From Mitsuokella multacida DSM 20544 (GTDB lineage Bacteria > Bacillota > Negativicutes > Selenomonadales > Selenomonadaceae), in contig NZ_GG697142.2 of the NCBI RefSeq assembly GCF_000155955.1, forward strand, positions 95,646-159,645: DNA of 64,000 bases. The letters run 5' to 3'. Positions within the stretch are counted from its first letter, which is position 1. Every line of letters starts with the position of its first letter. Made by a program: the position numbers and the translations under genes. Shown here in pieces: positions 17,734 to 25,554 of this stretch. Under the pieces are notes generated by a model, which made no database searches, was not told where the DNA came from, and saw nothing but the letters and a program-made list of their open reading frames with translations.

Positions 17734-18111
17734 ATGGATGTCGAGAAGAAGCGGCAGCGGGAGCAGGAGACGGTGGCCAAGATCATCGAGATCTACTGCC
17801 ATGACCATCACGGCAAGCGCAGCGGGCTCTGTCCGAAGTGTGAGGAGCTCGCCCACTACGCAGAGGCGCGCATCGCCGCCTGCCCGCGCATGGAGGTCAA
17901 GAGCTTCTGCAGCGTCTGCCCGATACACTGCTACGCGCCGGCGCGGCGCCAAGAGATCCAGACGATCATGCGCTACGGCGGCCCGCGCATGCTCCTGCAT
18001 CACCCGCTCATGACCTTGCACCACATGATGCTGTCGTGGCAGATGCGCTTAGAGCGCTTTGCTTTTTTCCGCCACTCGCGCCAGTCGGACCGCAGCGTGA
18101 AGGTGAAGTGA
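17734..18111 (+). CDS. YgbA-type nitrosative-stress family protein
   Basis: 125 aa, cysteine-rich. The pattern IEIYCHDHHGKRSGLCPKCEELAHYAEARIAACP...FCSVCPIHCYAPARRQEI matches the nitrous-oxide-stimulated promoter/YgbA family. In enterobacteria, YgbA is NsrR-regulated and helps recovery from nitric-oxide stress. Seven or more Cys plus His suggest metal or cluster binding. It is a single gene between a terminator and the next promoter. An NsrR site was not identified. Confidence 0.82.
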   Translation: MDVEKKRQREQETVAKIIEIYCHDHHGKRSGLCPKCEELAHYAEARIAACPRMEVKSFCSVCPIHCYAPARRQEIQTIMRYGGPRMLLHHPLMTLHHMMLSWQMRLERFAFFRHSRQSDRSVKVK

Positions 18112-18131
18112 GTGGTGCGGAGACATACATA

Positions 18132-18140
18132 TGGTATAAT
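18132..18140 (+). promoter_or_regulatory. extended -10 promoter
   Basis: TGG-TATAAT preceded by ATA, matching the elements at 10241 and 16059. It lies 49 bases before the HAD gene start. Confidence 0.6.
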
Positions 18141-18189
18141 GAGGACGTCAGGAAATACGTTCATGAATCAGAAGGGGAGAAAGAACTCC

Positions 18190-19044
18190 ATGAAACCATA
18201 TGAATCCTATACGATCATCAGCGACCTCGACGGCACGATCATCCCGCACGGCGGCTGCGTGTCAGAGGCGAACAAGCGGGCGATTGCCGCCTTTATCGAG
18301 GGCGGCGGCCACTTCGGCATCGCGACGGGGCGCACGCCGGAAGCGGCGGCGGGCTACCTCACGGATGTCGCCATCACGGCGCCGAGCATCTTCTTCAACG
18401 GCTCGATGCTCTACGACTGGCAGGCTGAGAAAGTGCTCGTGACGAAGCCACTGACAGCAGAGGGCGCGCCGGATCTCTGGCCGCGCTTTGCCGCAAGGTG
18501 CCTTGAGCTCTTCTCGGAGGCCTGCATCGAGGTCTACACGCAGGAAGACTGCCACATCATCAGCGACCCGAAGAACGATGACCCGCGCCTGCCGCACGAG
18601 CACTACCGCTACTGCCACAGCGACCTCGCGGAGGTGGCCGATGTCAGCAGGACGCCGTGGCTCAAGTTCTTTGCCTGTGCCGATCCTGCGGACTTGCGCG
18701 CACTCGAGCAGGAAGCAGAGGTGTTCGGCACGGCAGCTTGCTCGCATCACTTCTACTCGGAGGCGAATTACCATGAGTTCGTCGCCAAGGGCGTCTCGAA
18801 GGGCTCAATGCTTGCGGAGGTCCGCAAGCTGCCGGAATTCGCGGGGACCCGCATCATCGCATTAGGCGACTACCTCAACGACCGGGAGCTCTTAGAGGCC
18901 GCGGACATCGGCATTGCCTCGGGCAATGCGCACGAAGACCTCAAGGCACTCGCTGACTTCACGGGCTGCCGCGCCGAAGAGGACCTGATTGTCTGGCTGC
19001 TCGCGCATTTTGCCGACATCACGGCCATTCATTCCAATCACTGA
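18190..19044 (+). CDS. HAD-superfamily (Cof-type) phosphatase
   Basis: 284 aa from ATG 18190. The nucleophile motif is SDLDGTIIPHGG at residues ~11-22. Motif II is ATGRT (GIATGRTPEAAAGYL). The Cof-type cap follows, then VAKGVSKGSMLAEVRKL and the final ALGDYLNDRELLEAADIGIASGNA. It probably dephosphorylates small phosphosugars or flavin/cofactor phosphates. The substrate is unknown. An in-frame ATG at 18163 is possible, but the fold starts at 18190. Confidence 0.88.
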   Translation: MKPYESYTIISDLDGTIIPHGGCVSEANKRAIAAFIEGGGHFGIATGRTPEAAAGYLTDVAITAPSIFFNGSMLYDWQAEKVLVTKPLTAEGAPDLWPRFAARCLELFSEACIEVYTQEDCHIISDPKNDDPRLPHEHYRYCHSDLAEVADVSRTPWLKFFACADPADLRALEQEAEVFGTAACSHHFYSEANYHEFVAKGVSKGSMLAEVRKLPEFAGTRIIALGDYLNDRELLEAADIGIASGNAHEDLKALADFTGCRAEEDLIVWLLAHFADITAIHSNH

Positions 19045-19054
19045 GGAAAAGAGA

Positions 19055-19095
19055 CAACAAAAATCCGCTACCTGCTAACAGATGCGGATGGAAAT
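19055..19095 (+). promoter_or_regulatory. paired AraC-type operator upstream of alpha-galactosidase
   Basis: Two direct half-sites begin CAACA (19055) and TAACA (19076), 21 bp apart (two helix turns), as is typical for AraC activators. The proximal half (CTAACAGATG, one variable base, GGATGGAAAT; 19075-19095) overlaps the -35. The same arrangement occurs at 21422-21462. Confidence 0.65.
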
Positions 19096-19117
19096 AAAGG
19101 GTAAAACCTCCTATAAT
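19089..19117 (+). promoter_or_regulatory. alpha-galactosidase promoter
   Basis: A poor -35 (TGGAAA, 19089-19094) and a perfect TATAAT (19112-19117), spacer 17. The weak -35 inside the operator fits a class II activator-dependent promoter. Confidence 0.65.
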
Positions 19118-19165
19118 AAGACTAAACGAATGAAAACGAGACAGTCTGATTTTAGGAGGTTTTTT
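19103..19165 (+). terminator. terminator-like hairpin containing -10 and ribosome binding site
   Basis: AAAACCTCCT (19103-19112) pairs with AGGAGGTTTT (19154-19163), with inner AAT/ATT and AGACT/AGTCT pairs, and T6 follows. The -10 lies in the 5' arm and the ribosome binding site in the 3' arm. RNA started at 19117+7 lacks the 5' arm, while read-through RNA would fold and stop. Confidence 0.55.
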
Positions 19166-19167
19166 CT

Positions 19168-21408
19168 ATGGGCATCTCTTTTGCGGCGGCGACTCAGCAG
19201 TTCCATCTCTACAACGACAGGATCAGCTATGTCATGAAGGTCCTGCGCGACGGCCATCTCGGCCAGCTCTATTTCGGCGCGCGCCTGCCGGAAGACCGCG
19301 ACTACGGGCACTTTGTCCACACGGATTACTACCGTCCGACGACGGCCTATGTCTTCGACAATGAGTACGGCTTCTCGCGCGAGCACCTGCGTCAGGAGTA
19401 CCCCTCGTATGGCACGACGGACTTCCGCGAGGGTGCGGTGGAGCTCGCGCAGCCGGACGGCAGCCACATCACGGACTTCTGCTACGTCTCGCATGAGATC
19501 GTCGCGGGCAAGCCGAAGCTGCCGGGTCTGCCGGCCACGTATGTGGAGGCGGACGACGAGGCGGATACGCTCCTCGTGCGGCTGCGCGACGAGAAGACGG
19601 GCGTCGAGCTCGTGCTCTCGTACACGATCTTCCACGACTTCGACGCGATTGCCCGCAATGCTTATTTTACCAACAAGGGCAGCGAGACCGTGGCGCTCAC
19701 GCGCGCGATGAGCCTCGCCATCGACCTTCCCGATGCGGACTACGACTTCGTGCAGTTCTCGGGCTGGTGGGGCCGCGAGCGCCAGAAAAGCGTCACGCAC
19801 CTGCGCCCCGGCATCCAGTCCATCGGCAGCCTGCGCGGCCAGTCGAGCCACGTCCACAATCCGTTCTTCATCCTCAAGCGCCCACAGGCAGACGAGCAGC
19901 AGGGCGAGGCCATCGGCTTCTCGCTCGTCTACAGTGGCAACTTCCTCGCGCAGGCAGAGGTCGACACCTTCGATGTCACGCGCGTGACGATGGGCATCCA
20001 TCCGCAGGAGTTTTGTTGGCAGCTTGCGCCGAACGATTCGTTCCAGACGCCGGAGGCCGTCATGGTCTGGTCGGACCACGGCCTCAACGGCATGAGCCAG
20101 AACTTCCACAAGCTCTATCGCACGCGCCTGGCGCGTGGTGTCTGGCGCGACAAGGTGCGCCCCATCCTCATCAACAACTGGGAGGCCACGTACTTCGACT
20201 TCGATGAGGAGAAGCTCGTGCGCATCGCCAAGACGGCGCATGATGTCGGTGTCGAGCTCTTCGTCCTCGACGACGGCTGGTTCTCCACGCGCTGCGGCGA
20301 GACGAGCGGCCTCGGCGACTGGTGGCCGAACACTGACCGCTTGCCGAACGGCATCACGGGCCTCGCCGAGCGCATCAACGCGCTCGGCATGAAGTTCGGC
20401 CTCTGGGTCGAGCTCGAGATGGTCAACAAAGACAGCGAGCTCTACCGCGCGCACCCCGACTGGATCCTGCACACGGAGGGCCGCCATGCTTCGCATGGCC
20501 GCAAGCAGTACGTGCTCGACTTCTCGCGCCCGGAAGTCGTCGACTACATCCACGACTCCATCTACAAGGTCCTGAGCACGGCGAAAGTCGACTACATCAA
20601 GTGGGACATGAACCGCAGCATCACGGAGTGCGGCTCGGCCGGCTGGGGCCCGGAGCATCAGGGCGAGATCTTCCACCGCTACATCCTCGGTGTCTACAGC
20701 CTCTACGAGCGCCTGACGCATGAGTTCCCGAACATCCTGTTCGAGTCCTGCGCATCAGGCGGCGGCCGCTTCGACCCGGGCATGTTCTACTATGCGCCGC
20801 AGTGCTGGACGAGTGATGACTCCGACGGCGGCGAGCGCCTGCGCATCCAGTACGGCACGAGCTACGCTTACCCAGTGTCGTTCATGGGCTCGCACGTCTC
20901 GATCGCGCCGAACCATCAGATCTTCCGCGAGACGAGCCTCAAGCTGCGCGGCGATGTCGCTTACTTCGGCACGTTCGGCTACGAGCTCGACCTCGGCAAG
21001 CTCTCGGCCAAGGAGCTCGAGGAGGTCCGCGAGCAGATCCGCTTCATGAAGAAGTACCGCAAGCTGATCCAGCAGGGGACGTTCTACCGCCTCAAGGACC
21101 CGTTCACAGGCAACGTCGCGGCCTGGATGGTCGTCTCGGATGACCGCCGTCAGGCCATCGTCGGCTACTACAAGATGCTCGCGCATCCCTGCACGCCGTA
21201 CACGTGGATGAAGCTCGCCGGCCTCGATGAGACGGCCGACTACAAGGTCCGCATCGATGACCATGAAGAGATGGGCGTGTTCACGGGCGCCGAGCTCATG
21301 CGCGCCGGCCTCGACACGACGGACTTCTCGGCTGGCGAGCAGAGCCACGAAGAAGGCAAGCACTGCTCGGACTTCTGGTCGCGCCTCTTCGTTCTTTCGG
21401 CAGAGTGA
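19168..21408 (+). CDS. alpha-galactosidase, GH36
   Basis: 746 aa, the full length for bacterial GH36. It releases galactose from melibiose, raffinose and related sugars. There is no signal peptide, so it is cytoplasmic. The nucleophile is Asp480 in YIKWDMNR, and the acid/base is an Asp of WTSDDSDGGERL near residue 550. DDGWF and the N-terminal beta-sandwich are also typical. Released galactose would enter the galK-galE-galT pathway about 10 kb upstream. Expression is likely activated by the AraC regulator at 22261. No dedicated sugar permease is adjacent. Confidence 0.96.
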   Translation: MGISFAAATQQFHLYNDRISYVMKVLRDGHLGQLYFGARLPEDRDYGHFVHTDYYRPTTAYVFDNEYGFSREHLRQEYPSYGTTDFREGAVELAQPDGSHITDFCYVSHEIVAGKPKLPGLPATYVEADDEADTLLVRLRDEKTGVELVLSYTIFHDFDAIARNAYFTNKGSETVALTRAMSLAIDLPDADYDFVQFSGWWGRERQKSVTHLRPGIQSIGSLRGQSSHVHNPFFILKRPQADEQQGEAIGFSLVYSGNFLAQAEVDTFDVTRVTMGIHPQEFCWQLAPNDSFQTPEAVMVWSDHGLNGMSQNFHKLYRTRLARGVWRDKVRPILINNWEATYFDFDEEKLVRIAKTAHDVGVELFVLDDGWFSTRCGETSGLGDWWPNTDRLPNGITGLAERINALGMKFGLWVELEMVNKDSELYRAHPDWILHTEGRHASHGRKQYVLDFSRPEVVDYIHDSIYKVLSTAKVDYIKWDMNRSITECGSAGWGPEHQGEIFHRYILGVYSLYERLTHEFPNILFESCASGGGRFDPGMFYYAPQCWTSDDSDGGERLRIQYGTSYAYPVSFMGSHVSIAPNHQIFRETSLKLRGDVAYFGTFGYELDLGKLSAKELEEVREQIRFMKKYRKLIQQGTFYRLKDPFTGNVAAWMVVSDDRRQAIVGYYKMLAHPCTPYTWMKLAGLDETADYKVRIDDHEEMGVFTGAELMRAGLDTTDFSAGEQSHEEGKHCSDFWSRLFVLSAE

Positions 21409-21421
21409 GGTTTCAACCTGT

Positions 21422-21462
21422 CAACAAATTTCCGTGAACACCTAACAGATGAGGATGGAAAT
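21422..21462 (+). promoter_or_regulatory. paired AraC-type operator upstream of the YczE-like gene
   Basis: CAACA at 21422 and TAACA at 21443 are again 21 bp apart. The proximal 21 bp (21442-21462) match the copy at 19075 in 20 of 21 positions, and the distal half shares CAACAAA and TCCG. Confidence 0.65.
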
Positions 21463-21484
21463 GCGCCGTCAGAACGACTACAAT
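21456..21484 (+). promoter_or_regulatory. promoter of the YczE-like gene
   Basis: TGGAAA at 21456-21461 and TACAAT at 21479-21484, spacer 17. The -35, spacer and operator placement are the same as at the alpha-galactosidase promoter. Confidence 0.6.
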
Positions 21485-21573
21485 ATCAAATAGTTCGTGG
21501 AGAACCCACGGACGAAATGAGATTGAAGATGGATCTGTCCCTCTAAAGATATAGAAGGAAGAGGAGAGAAAAC

Positions 21574-22218
21574 ATGAAGCGAGAGATGAGACGTAGGCTT
21601 ATGGCATTCAGCGGCGTCATGATCTGCGGTGCTAGCGTTGGCATATTCCAGAAGATTGCACTTGGCGTAGACCCGTTCACGTGCTTTGTCACGGGCATTG
21701 CCAACGTGTTCGGTTCGACGTACAGCACCTGGTACGTGATCCTGACGGGAATCATGCTCGTGGGCGTCGCTGCGCTCCACCGCCATTACATTGGCTTTGC
21801 GACACTCATCAATCTGTTCCTGACGGGCGTGGCGGCCGATGCGATGCACGGCCTGCTGGACCTCTTGTTGCCGGACCCGACCTTTGGCACGCGCTGCCTG
21901 CTCATGGCATTCAATGTCTTGCTCATGAGCCTCGGCGCTTCGCTCTACTACGTGGCGAATCTTGGTGTCTCGGCCTATGATGCTGTCGCCCTGATGGCAT
22001 CGGAGTGCTACCATATCGCATCGTTCCGCGTCTGCCGCGTCACGACCGATGTCTGCTGCGTGGCCGTCGGCTTCTTCCTCGCGGCGGATGTCGGCCTCGG
22101 TACGGTCATCACGGCCTTCTTCATGGGGCCTGTCGTGCAGTGGTTCACTGAGCATCTGGCCCTGCCGCTGCTCAATGGCCGCACGCCTCGCAAACAGGTT
22201 GTGCCGCGCGAGGCTTGA
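21574..22218 (+). CDS. YczE/YyaS/YitT-family membrane protein
   Basis: 214 aa, about five membrane segments. The opening RRLMAFSGVMICGASVGIFQKIALGVDPFTCFVTGIANVFG and the repeat-like LLMSLGASLYYVANLGVSAYDAVALMAS match the YczE family (integral membrane, function unsettled). It shares its operator-promoter with the alpha-galactosidase and faces the AraC gene, so it may serve alpha-galactoside uptake or sensing (inference). Ribosome binding site GGAAGAGGAG. Confidence 0.8.
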   Translation: MKREMRRRLMAFSGVMICGASVGIFQKIALGVDPFTCFVTGIANVFGSTYSTWYVILTGIMLVGVAALHRHYIGFATLINLFLTGVAADAMHGLLDLLLPDPTFGTRCLLMAFNVLLMSLGASLYYVANLGVSAYDAVALMASECYHIASFRVCRVTTDVCCVAVGFFLAADVGLGTVITAFFMGPVVQWFTEHLALPLLNGRTPRKQVVPREA

Positions 22219-22239
22219 ACTTCCTTGAACTTCTATGAT

Positions 22240-22273
22240 AAAAAAGTCCTGACGACTGTGTCAGGACTTTTTT
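22240..22273. terminator. bidirectional terminator, convergent genes
   Basis: AAAAGTCCTGAC pairs with GTCAGGACTTTT around GACTGT, with T6 on the plus side and A6 on the other. The 3' arm includes the stop codon of the minus-strand AraC gene. Confidence 0.9.
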
Positions 22274-23157
22274 GCATGCTTTTTGCCAGTTGCTTCAGCT
22301 GAGGAAGGCGGTTCTGTCGCTTGCAGGTAGGAGCTCTGCTGTTGACGACGATAGGCGGTGGGGGTCATGCCGGCCTTGCGCAGGAAGGCGCGCTGGAAGG
22401 AGTCGCTCTTGGCGTAGCCGCACGAGTAGGCAATCGACTCGACGGAGAAGGTCGTCGTCTCGAGCAGATGCCTGGCCTTGGTGAGGCGGCAGTTCTGGAT
22501 GTACTCGTGGGGCGAGCAGTGCAGGTAGCGCTTGAAGAGCGTCGTCACATAACTGCGGTTGAGGTTCATGTAGTCGGCCAGTTCCTGCACGGTGAAGGGC
22601 TCCTCGAGATGCGTGCGGATGAAGTTCGTCATGTGTGAGATGTAGGCGTTGTTGTCGGCGGGCGGCAGCAGGTCGCGCTGCGCCTCGGCGAGCACGGAGA
22701 GGAACTGCATCAGCAGGCCGAGGCGGTAGTAGCGGCCTGAAAGCGTGAAGCTGTTGTGCGCGAGCATGTCCTGCACATAGGCGGCGAGCTTTGCGCCCTG
22801 TTCTTTGGTACAGGTGTAGATGGGATCCGCTTGGCTGAGCCTGAGCGAGGCGATGATCTCTGCGGCACGGCTGCCGTTGAAGGCCACCCAGATGTAGGTC
22901 CAGGGCTCCTTCGCATCGCTCTCATACGTCGTCTGGTAGTCCGGCTCGATCAGGAAGCCCTGTCCCGCGTGCAGGCAGTACGTGTGCTGATTGGCTTGGA
23001 ATGTTCCCTTGCCTGCGAGGATGAAGTGGATCAGGTGATAGGAGCGAACGGCCGGTCCGTAGCGATGGCCGGGCCCCGTGACCGAATGGCCGAATGTCGT
23101 CAGGAAGAGATCGCTCTCTCCCGCTGGGGGCACGTTGATCGACTGCATATCTTCCAT
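22261..23157 (-). CDS. AraC-family transcriptional activator
   Basis: 298 aa. The N-terminal cupin sensor (residues ~20-150; YHLIHFILAGKGTFQANQHTYCLHAGQGFLIEPDYQTTYESD) precedes a C-terminal double HTH (YMNLNRSYVTTLFKRYLHCSPHEYIQNCRLTKARHLLETTTFSVESIAYSCGYAKSDSFQRAFLRKAGMTPTAYRR). The layout matches MsmR/RafR-type regulators of alpha-galactoside genes. It is the likely activator for the two 21-bp-spaced operators in front of its neighbours (inference). AGGAGG precedes the start. Confidence 0.9.
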   Translation of the reverse strand: MEDMQSINVPPAGESDLFLTTFGHSVTGPGHRYGPAVRSYHLIHFILAGKGTFQANQHTYCLHAGQGFLIEPDYQTTYESDAKEPWTYIWVAFNGSRAAEIIASLRLSQADPIYTCTKEQGAKLAAYVQDMLAHNSFTLSGRYYRLGLLMQFLSVLAEAQRDLLPPADNNAYISHMTNFIRTHLEEPFTVQELADYMNLNRSYVTTLFKRYLHCSPHEYIQNCRLTKARHLLETTTFSVESIAYSCGYAKSDSFQRAFLRKAGMTPTAYRRQQQSSYLQATEPPSSAEATGKKHAKKS

Positions 23158-23189
23158 ATAGGATATCCTCCTGTTCTCATGATGAGTTT

Positions 23190-23195
23190 ATTATA
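23190..23195 (-). promoter_or_regulatory. possible -10 of the AraC gene
   Basis: TATAAT on the minus strand, 33 bases before the start. No good -35 was found. Confidence 0.4.
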
Positions 23196-23306
23196 TCATG
23201 TTTGTCCCATGTTCTGGCAGAGTGTCTTGGCGAGCCCTCTCATGATGCAGATAAAGCAAGAGGCCATCTGATGAGGACAAACAGAATAAAATTTTTGCAA
23301 AATCCA

Positions 23307-23335
23307 TTGACATTTATGGATTACAGTTGTATGAT
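23307..23335 (+). promoter_or_regulatory. strong promoter of the BASS transporter gene
   Basis: TTGACA at 23307-23312 and TATGAT at 23330-23335, spacer 17. An inverted repeat TTACA-N10-TGTAA (23321-23340) covers the -10 and could be a repressor site. Confidence 0.8.
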
Positions 23336-23395
23336 TGTAAACAATCTACCAAGAACTCATAACGGTATACAAAATGCTTGAAAGGGGACGAACTT

Positions 23396-24355
23396 ATGCA
23401 GTTTTTAGAGAAACTCAGTAATTTCATATCGAAGTACATGGCGGTCTTCGTCATTCTCGTCGCTGCGATCGCTCTGTTCCAGCCATGGACGTTCAAGTGG
23501 GCGGCGCCGAACATTGCGCTGCTGCTCGGTATCGTCATGTTTGGCATGGGCACGACGCTGCGCCTGCGCGATTTCCGCCTGGTCTTCCAGCGCCCGAAGG
23601 ATGTCTTCGTCGGCGCCCTGGCCCAGTTCACGATCATGCCGGGCCTTGCGTGGCTGCTCGCCAAGGGCTTTGGCCTGCCGCCAGAGCTCGCCGCAGGCGT
23701 CATCCTCGTCGGCACCTGCCCGGGCGGCACATCGTCGAACGTCATGACGTATCTGGCGCGCGGCGATGTTGCACTGTCCGTCTCGATGACGATGACGACG
23801 ACGATCCTCGCACCGGTCGTCACGCCGCTCTTGACCTGGTGGCTCGCGGGTGCCTGGGTTGACATCTCCCTCTCGGCTATGATGATGTCGATCGTCAAGG
23901 TCGTCATCGTGCCGATCGTCGGCGGCATCCTCGTCAACTCGCTGTTCGGCAATGTCGTACAAAAGTACGTCAAGCTCCTGCCGCTGATCTCCGTCGTGGC
24001 CATCGTCTTGATTGTCGGCGGCGTCGTCGCTGTCAGCTCGCAGCGCATCATGGAGACGGGCGCCCTGATCATGCTCGTCGTCATGCTCCACAACCTGCTC
24101 GGCTATGCGCTCGGCTTTGGCATCGCCAAGGCGCTCCGCATGGATATCGCCAAGGTCAAGGCCATCTCCATCGAAGTCGGCATGCAGAACTCCGGCCTCG
24201 CTACTTCCCTCGCCATGATGCACTTTGGCGCAGCAGCAGCGATTCCGGGTGCCATCTTCAGCGTATGGCACAACATCTCGGGCTCGCTCGCCGCGAACTA
24301 CCTCTCCAGCCGCATGACGAAGGAGAAGGAAGAAGAACCGGCAACAGAAGCCTGA
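23396..24355 (+). CDS. bile acid:sodium symporter (BASS) family transporter
   Basis: 319 aa, about ten membrane segments. The BASS signature is seen in GVILVGTCPGGTSSNVMTYLARGDVALSVSMT and in VGMQNSGLATSLA. Bacterial members move organic anions (bile acids, pantoate or keto acids) with Na+. The substrate here is unknown. ATG 23396 follows AAAGGGG by eight bases. It is a single-gene unit between its own promoter and terminator. Confidence 0.9.
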   Translation: MQFLEKLSNFISKYMAVFVILVAAIALFQPWTFKWAAPNIALLLGIVMFGMGTTLRLRDFRLVFQRPKDVFVGALAQFTIMPGLAWLLAKGFGLPPELAAGVILVGTCPGGTSSNVMTYLARGDVALSVSMTMTTTILAPVVTPLLTWWLAGAWVDISLSAMMMSIVKVVIVPIVGGILVNSLFGNVVQKYVKLLPLISVVAIVLIVGGVVAVSSQRIMETGALIMLVVMLHNLLGYALGFGIAKALRMDIAKVKAISIEVGMQNSGLATSLAMMHFGAAAAIPGAIFSVWHNISGSLAANYLSSRMTKEKEEEPATEA

Positions 24356-24413
24356 TCACCATCATTACCCCCTATTATCGTAAAACCCATAAATTCACCG
24401 AAGTCAAAAGGAA

Positions 24414-24460
24414 CTCCCATGACGCCGCAACTGCCACGCGCGCATGGGAGCTCTTTTTTT
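24414..24460 (+). terminator. intrinsic terminator after the BASS gene
   Basis: CTCCCATG pairs with CATGGGAG, and T7 follows at 24454-24460. Confidence 0.82.
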
Positions 24461-24474
24461 GCGGAAATACATCA

Positions 24475-24483
24475 TGTTATAAT
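24475..24483 (+). promoter_or_regulatory. extended -10 promoter of the asparaginase gene
   Basis: TGT-TATAAT, 41 bases before the asparaginase start, directly after the preceding T-tract. Confidence 0.6.
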
Positions 24484-24524
24484 GAAAAAAATGTGTTGGA
24501 AAGAAGAAAGGGAAGGGAATCACG

Positions 24525-25514
24525 ATGAAGAAACACATCTACATCCTCGCGACAGGCGGCACGATTGCCGGCAAAGCCGCATCAGAGGCGGCGACGACGG
24601 GCTACGAGGCGGGGGCCATCGGCATCGCGGACTTGCTCGCTGCCGTGCCGGAGCTCCGCCAGTATGCGGACGTGGAGGGGGAGCAGATTGCCTCAATCGA
24701 CAGCAAGGACATGACTTCAGCAATCTGGCTGCGGCTCGCCGCGCGCTGCAAGGAACTGCTCGCGCGCGAGGACGTCGACGGCGTCGTCATCACGCACGGC
24801 ACGGACACGATGGAGGAGACGGCGTATTTCCTGCATCTGACGGTTCACAGCGCGAAGCCAATCGTGCTGACGGGAGCCATGCGCCCCGCGACGGCACTGA
24901 GCGCCGACGGCCCGATGAACCTCCTGCAGGCCGTGCGCGTCGCTGCCACTGACGAGGCCGTCGGCCAAGGTGTCCTCATCGTCCTCGATGGCACAATCGA
25001 GAGCGCCCGCGATGCCGTCAAAATGCACACGACAGCGCTCGATACCTTCCAGTCGCCCGAGGTTGGCGCGCTCGGCAGCGTGCACGACGGGGAGCCCGTC
25101 TTCTACCGGGGTCCCTTGCGGCGCCATACGGCTCAGAGTACTTTTTCTGTCGAGGGCGTCATCGAGCTGCCGCGCGTGGCCATCCTCTACGCCCATGCCG
25201 ATGACGACGGCTTCCTCGTCGAAGCGGCCGTGCAGTCCGGCTGCCAGGGCATCGTCTACGCGGGCATGGGCAATGGCAGCATCCCCGCGCGCGCGGAGGC
25301 GGCACTCGCCAGGGCCGCTGCAGAGGGGGTTGCCGTTGTGCGCAGCACGCGCAGCGCGGCGGGGCGCGTCACGCGCGCCGAGGCATCGTACGAGGCGAAT
25401 GGCTTCATCGCGAGCGACACACTGAATCCAGCGAAAGCGCGCGTGCTGCTGCAGCTCACCCTGCTGCAGACTGACGACACTGCAGCCATCCGCAAGATGT
25501 TCAAGATTTATTGA
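24525..25514 (+). CDS. L-asparaginase
   Basis: 329 aa. Hydrolyses asparagine to aspartate and ammonia. The two threonine motifs are ILATGGTIAG (residues 7-16) and GVVITHGTDTMEETAYFLHL. It resembles the type II (AnsB) class but lacks a signal peptide, so a cytoplasmic location is likely. Aspartate could be converted to fumarate and then reduced by the enzymes encoded nearby. It ends 40 bases before a LysR gene on the same strand. Confidence 0.94.
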   Translation: MKKHIYILATGGTIAGKAASEAATTGYEAGAIGIADLLAAVPELRQYADVEGEQIASIDSKDMTSAIWLRLAARCKELLAREDVDGVVITHGTDTMEETAYFLHLTVHSAKPIVLTGAMRPATALSADGPMNLLQAVRVAATDEAVGQGVLIVLDGTIESARDAVKMHTTALDTFQSPEVGALGSVHDGEPVFYRGPLRRHTAQSTFSVEGVIELPRVAILYAHADDDGFLVEAAVQSGCQGIVYAGMGNGSIPARAEAALARAAAEGVAVVRSTRSAAGRVTRAEASYEANGFIASDTLNPAKARVLLQLTLLQTDDTAAIRKMFKIY

Positions 25515-25554
25515 TTGGATTGATACGATAGATAAGATAGATAGGAGCATGCAT

